From Mycobacterium sp. (lineage in GTDB: Bacteria; Actinomycetota; Actinomycetes; Mycobacteriales; Mycobacteriaceae): a stretch of DNA of 38,518 nt. Position 1 is the stretch's first letter; every line of letters begins with the position of its first letter. This document shows positions 38,328 to 38,518 of the stretch, in pieces. The notes under the pieces are model-generated. The model was not told the DNA's origin. It searched no databases and saw nothing but the letters and a program-made list of their open reading frames with translations. Both the position numbers and the translations under genes were made by a program. The stretch spans positions 1-38,518 of the forward strand of contig NZ_JASBVP010000015.1 in the NCBI RefSeq assembly GCF_029961025.1, written 5' to 3'.

Positions 38328-38518
38328 ATTCATCCGCCGAAGCACGAAACATTCGATCTCAGTGCGGGCACCAACACCGATCCGAAGGGCGTCGTCCGCG
38401 CCGTTGACGTGTACCTCGTGCGCCCGTGGGGGCTCTACCTGGCCCGCCCGACTCCCGGCCGTGCCCAGTTCCATTATCTGGAGTCGTGGCTGTTGCCGTC
38501 GTTGGGGGTGCGCGCCAC
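38328..38518 (+). CDS. DUF402-family protein (Rv1632c-like), 5' part only
   Basis: The frame reads HPPKHETFDL, then NTDPKG, VRAVDVYLVRPWGLYLARPT and FHYLESWLLPSLGVRA, which I recognise as the DUF402 protein beside uvrB in mycobacteria. It is cut by the window end. The frame is closed upstream by an in-frame TAA at 38316-38318, and the codons between are GCT GAC GTT ATT CAT. No ATG, GTG or TTG exists before the conserved HPPK, so the start is either ATT 38328 (used here) or there is a mutation or sequencing error. Divergent from uvrB. The biochemical role of the family in mycobacteria is not established. Confidence 0.75.
   Translation, partial: MHPPKHETFDLSAGTNTDPKGVVRAVDVYLVRPWGLYLARPTPGRAQFHYLESWLLPSLGVRA

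Overview
The window is chromosomal DNA from a mycobacterium. It is GC-rich, its proteins look closely like M. tuberculosis (Mtb) proteins over their full lengths, and the gene order follows the Mtb Rv1632-Rv1689 segment read backwards. All comparisons with Mtb are from memory. The left edge carries an rRNA promoter and leader directly downstream of tyrS. That is the known place of the second rRNA operon (rrnB) of rapidly growing mycobacteria, so the organism probably has two rrn operons and is not an Mtb-complex member. The PKS cluster, the PE/PE_PGRS genes and the adenylate cyclase gene that interrupt this segment in Mtb are absent.

Layout. 1-209 (minus): rrnB promoter and leader, with 16S off the window. 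246-2197 (minus): tyrS and mpg. 2221-4395 (plus): promoter with a palindrome, an ABC ATPase, a permease and a TetR regulator. 4361-7558 (minus): a Trm112-like protein and a hydrolase/acyl-CoA-synthetase-like fusion. 7738-16130 (minus): a complete arginine operon, argC-J-B-D-F-R-G-H, mostly with 4-nt ATGA/GTGA overlaps and with ARG boxes before argC. 16205-19755 (minus): pheS-pheT. 19926-20735 (minus): a rhomboid-like membrane protein. 20917-21978 (plus): an MpaB-family (DUF2236) oxygenase. 22000-24204 (minus): infC-rpmI-rplT-tsnR, behind a leader with a U-tailed terminator hairpin. 24627-27932 (plus): lysX. 27935-30856 (minus): uvrA. 31041-31718 (plus): a metallo-beta-lactamase-fold hydrolase. 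31795-33769 (plus): an inserted module of a 75-aa protein, a homo-oligomeric-type ATP sulfurylase and a translationally coupled 105-aa protein. 33801-34244 (minus): a UspA protein. 34453-36036 (plus): a GT-C mannosyltransferase-like protein. 36094-38262 (minus): uvrB. 38328-38518 (plus): the start of a DUF402 gene.

Most genes are housekeeping: two tRNA-charging systems, IF3/L35/L20, arginine synthesis with its own repressor, and the UvrA and UvrB subunits of nucleotide excision repair. LysX, the GT-C protein and the hydrolase/synthetase fusion bear on envelope lipids and glycans. The accessory part is the sulfurylase module. It sits between genes that are neighbours in Mtb (Rv1637c and Rv1636), is visibly AT-richer than its surroundings, and encodes an ATP sulfurylase unlike the CysD/CysNC enzyme mycobacteria normally use. 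The 105-aa partner and the 75-aa leading protein match no family I recognise; this module is the best candidate for something undescribed.

Several genes (lysX, the 75-aa gene, the GT-C gene, uvrB, DUF402) show a TANNNT -10 hexamer 6-9 nt before the start, which suggests leaderless or nearly leaderless mRNAs. Two starts look non-canonical: ATC for infC and possibly ATT for the DUF402 gene. I saw no tRNA genes, insertion sequences, prophage or CRISPR arrays.
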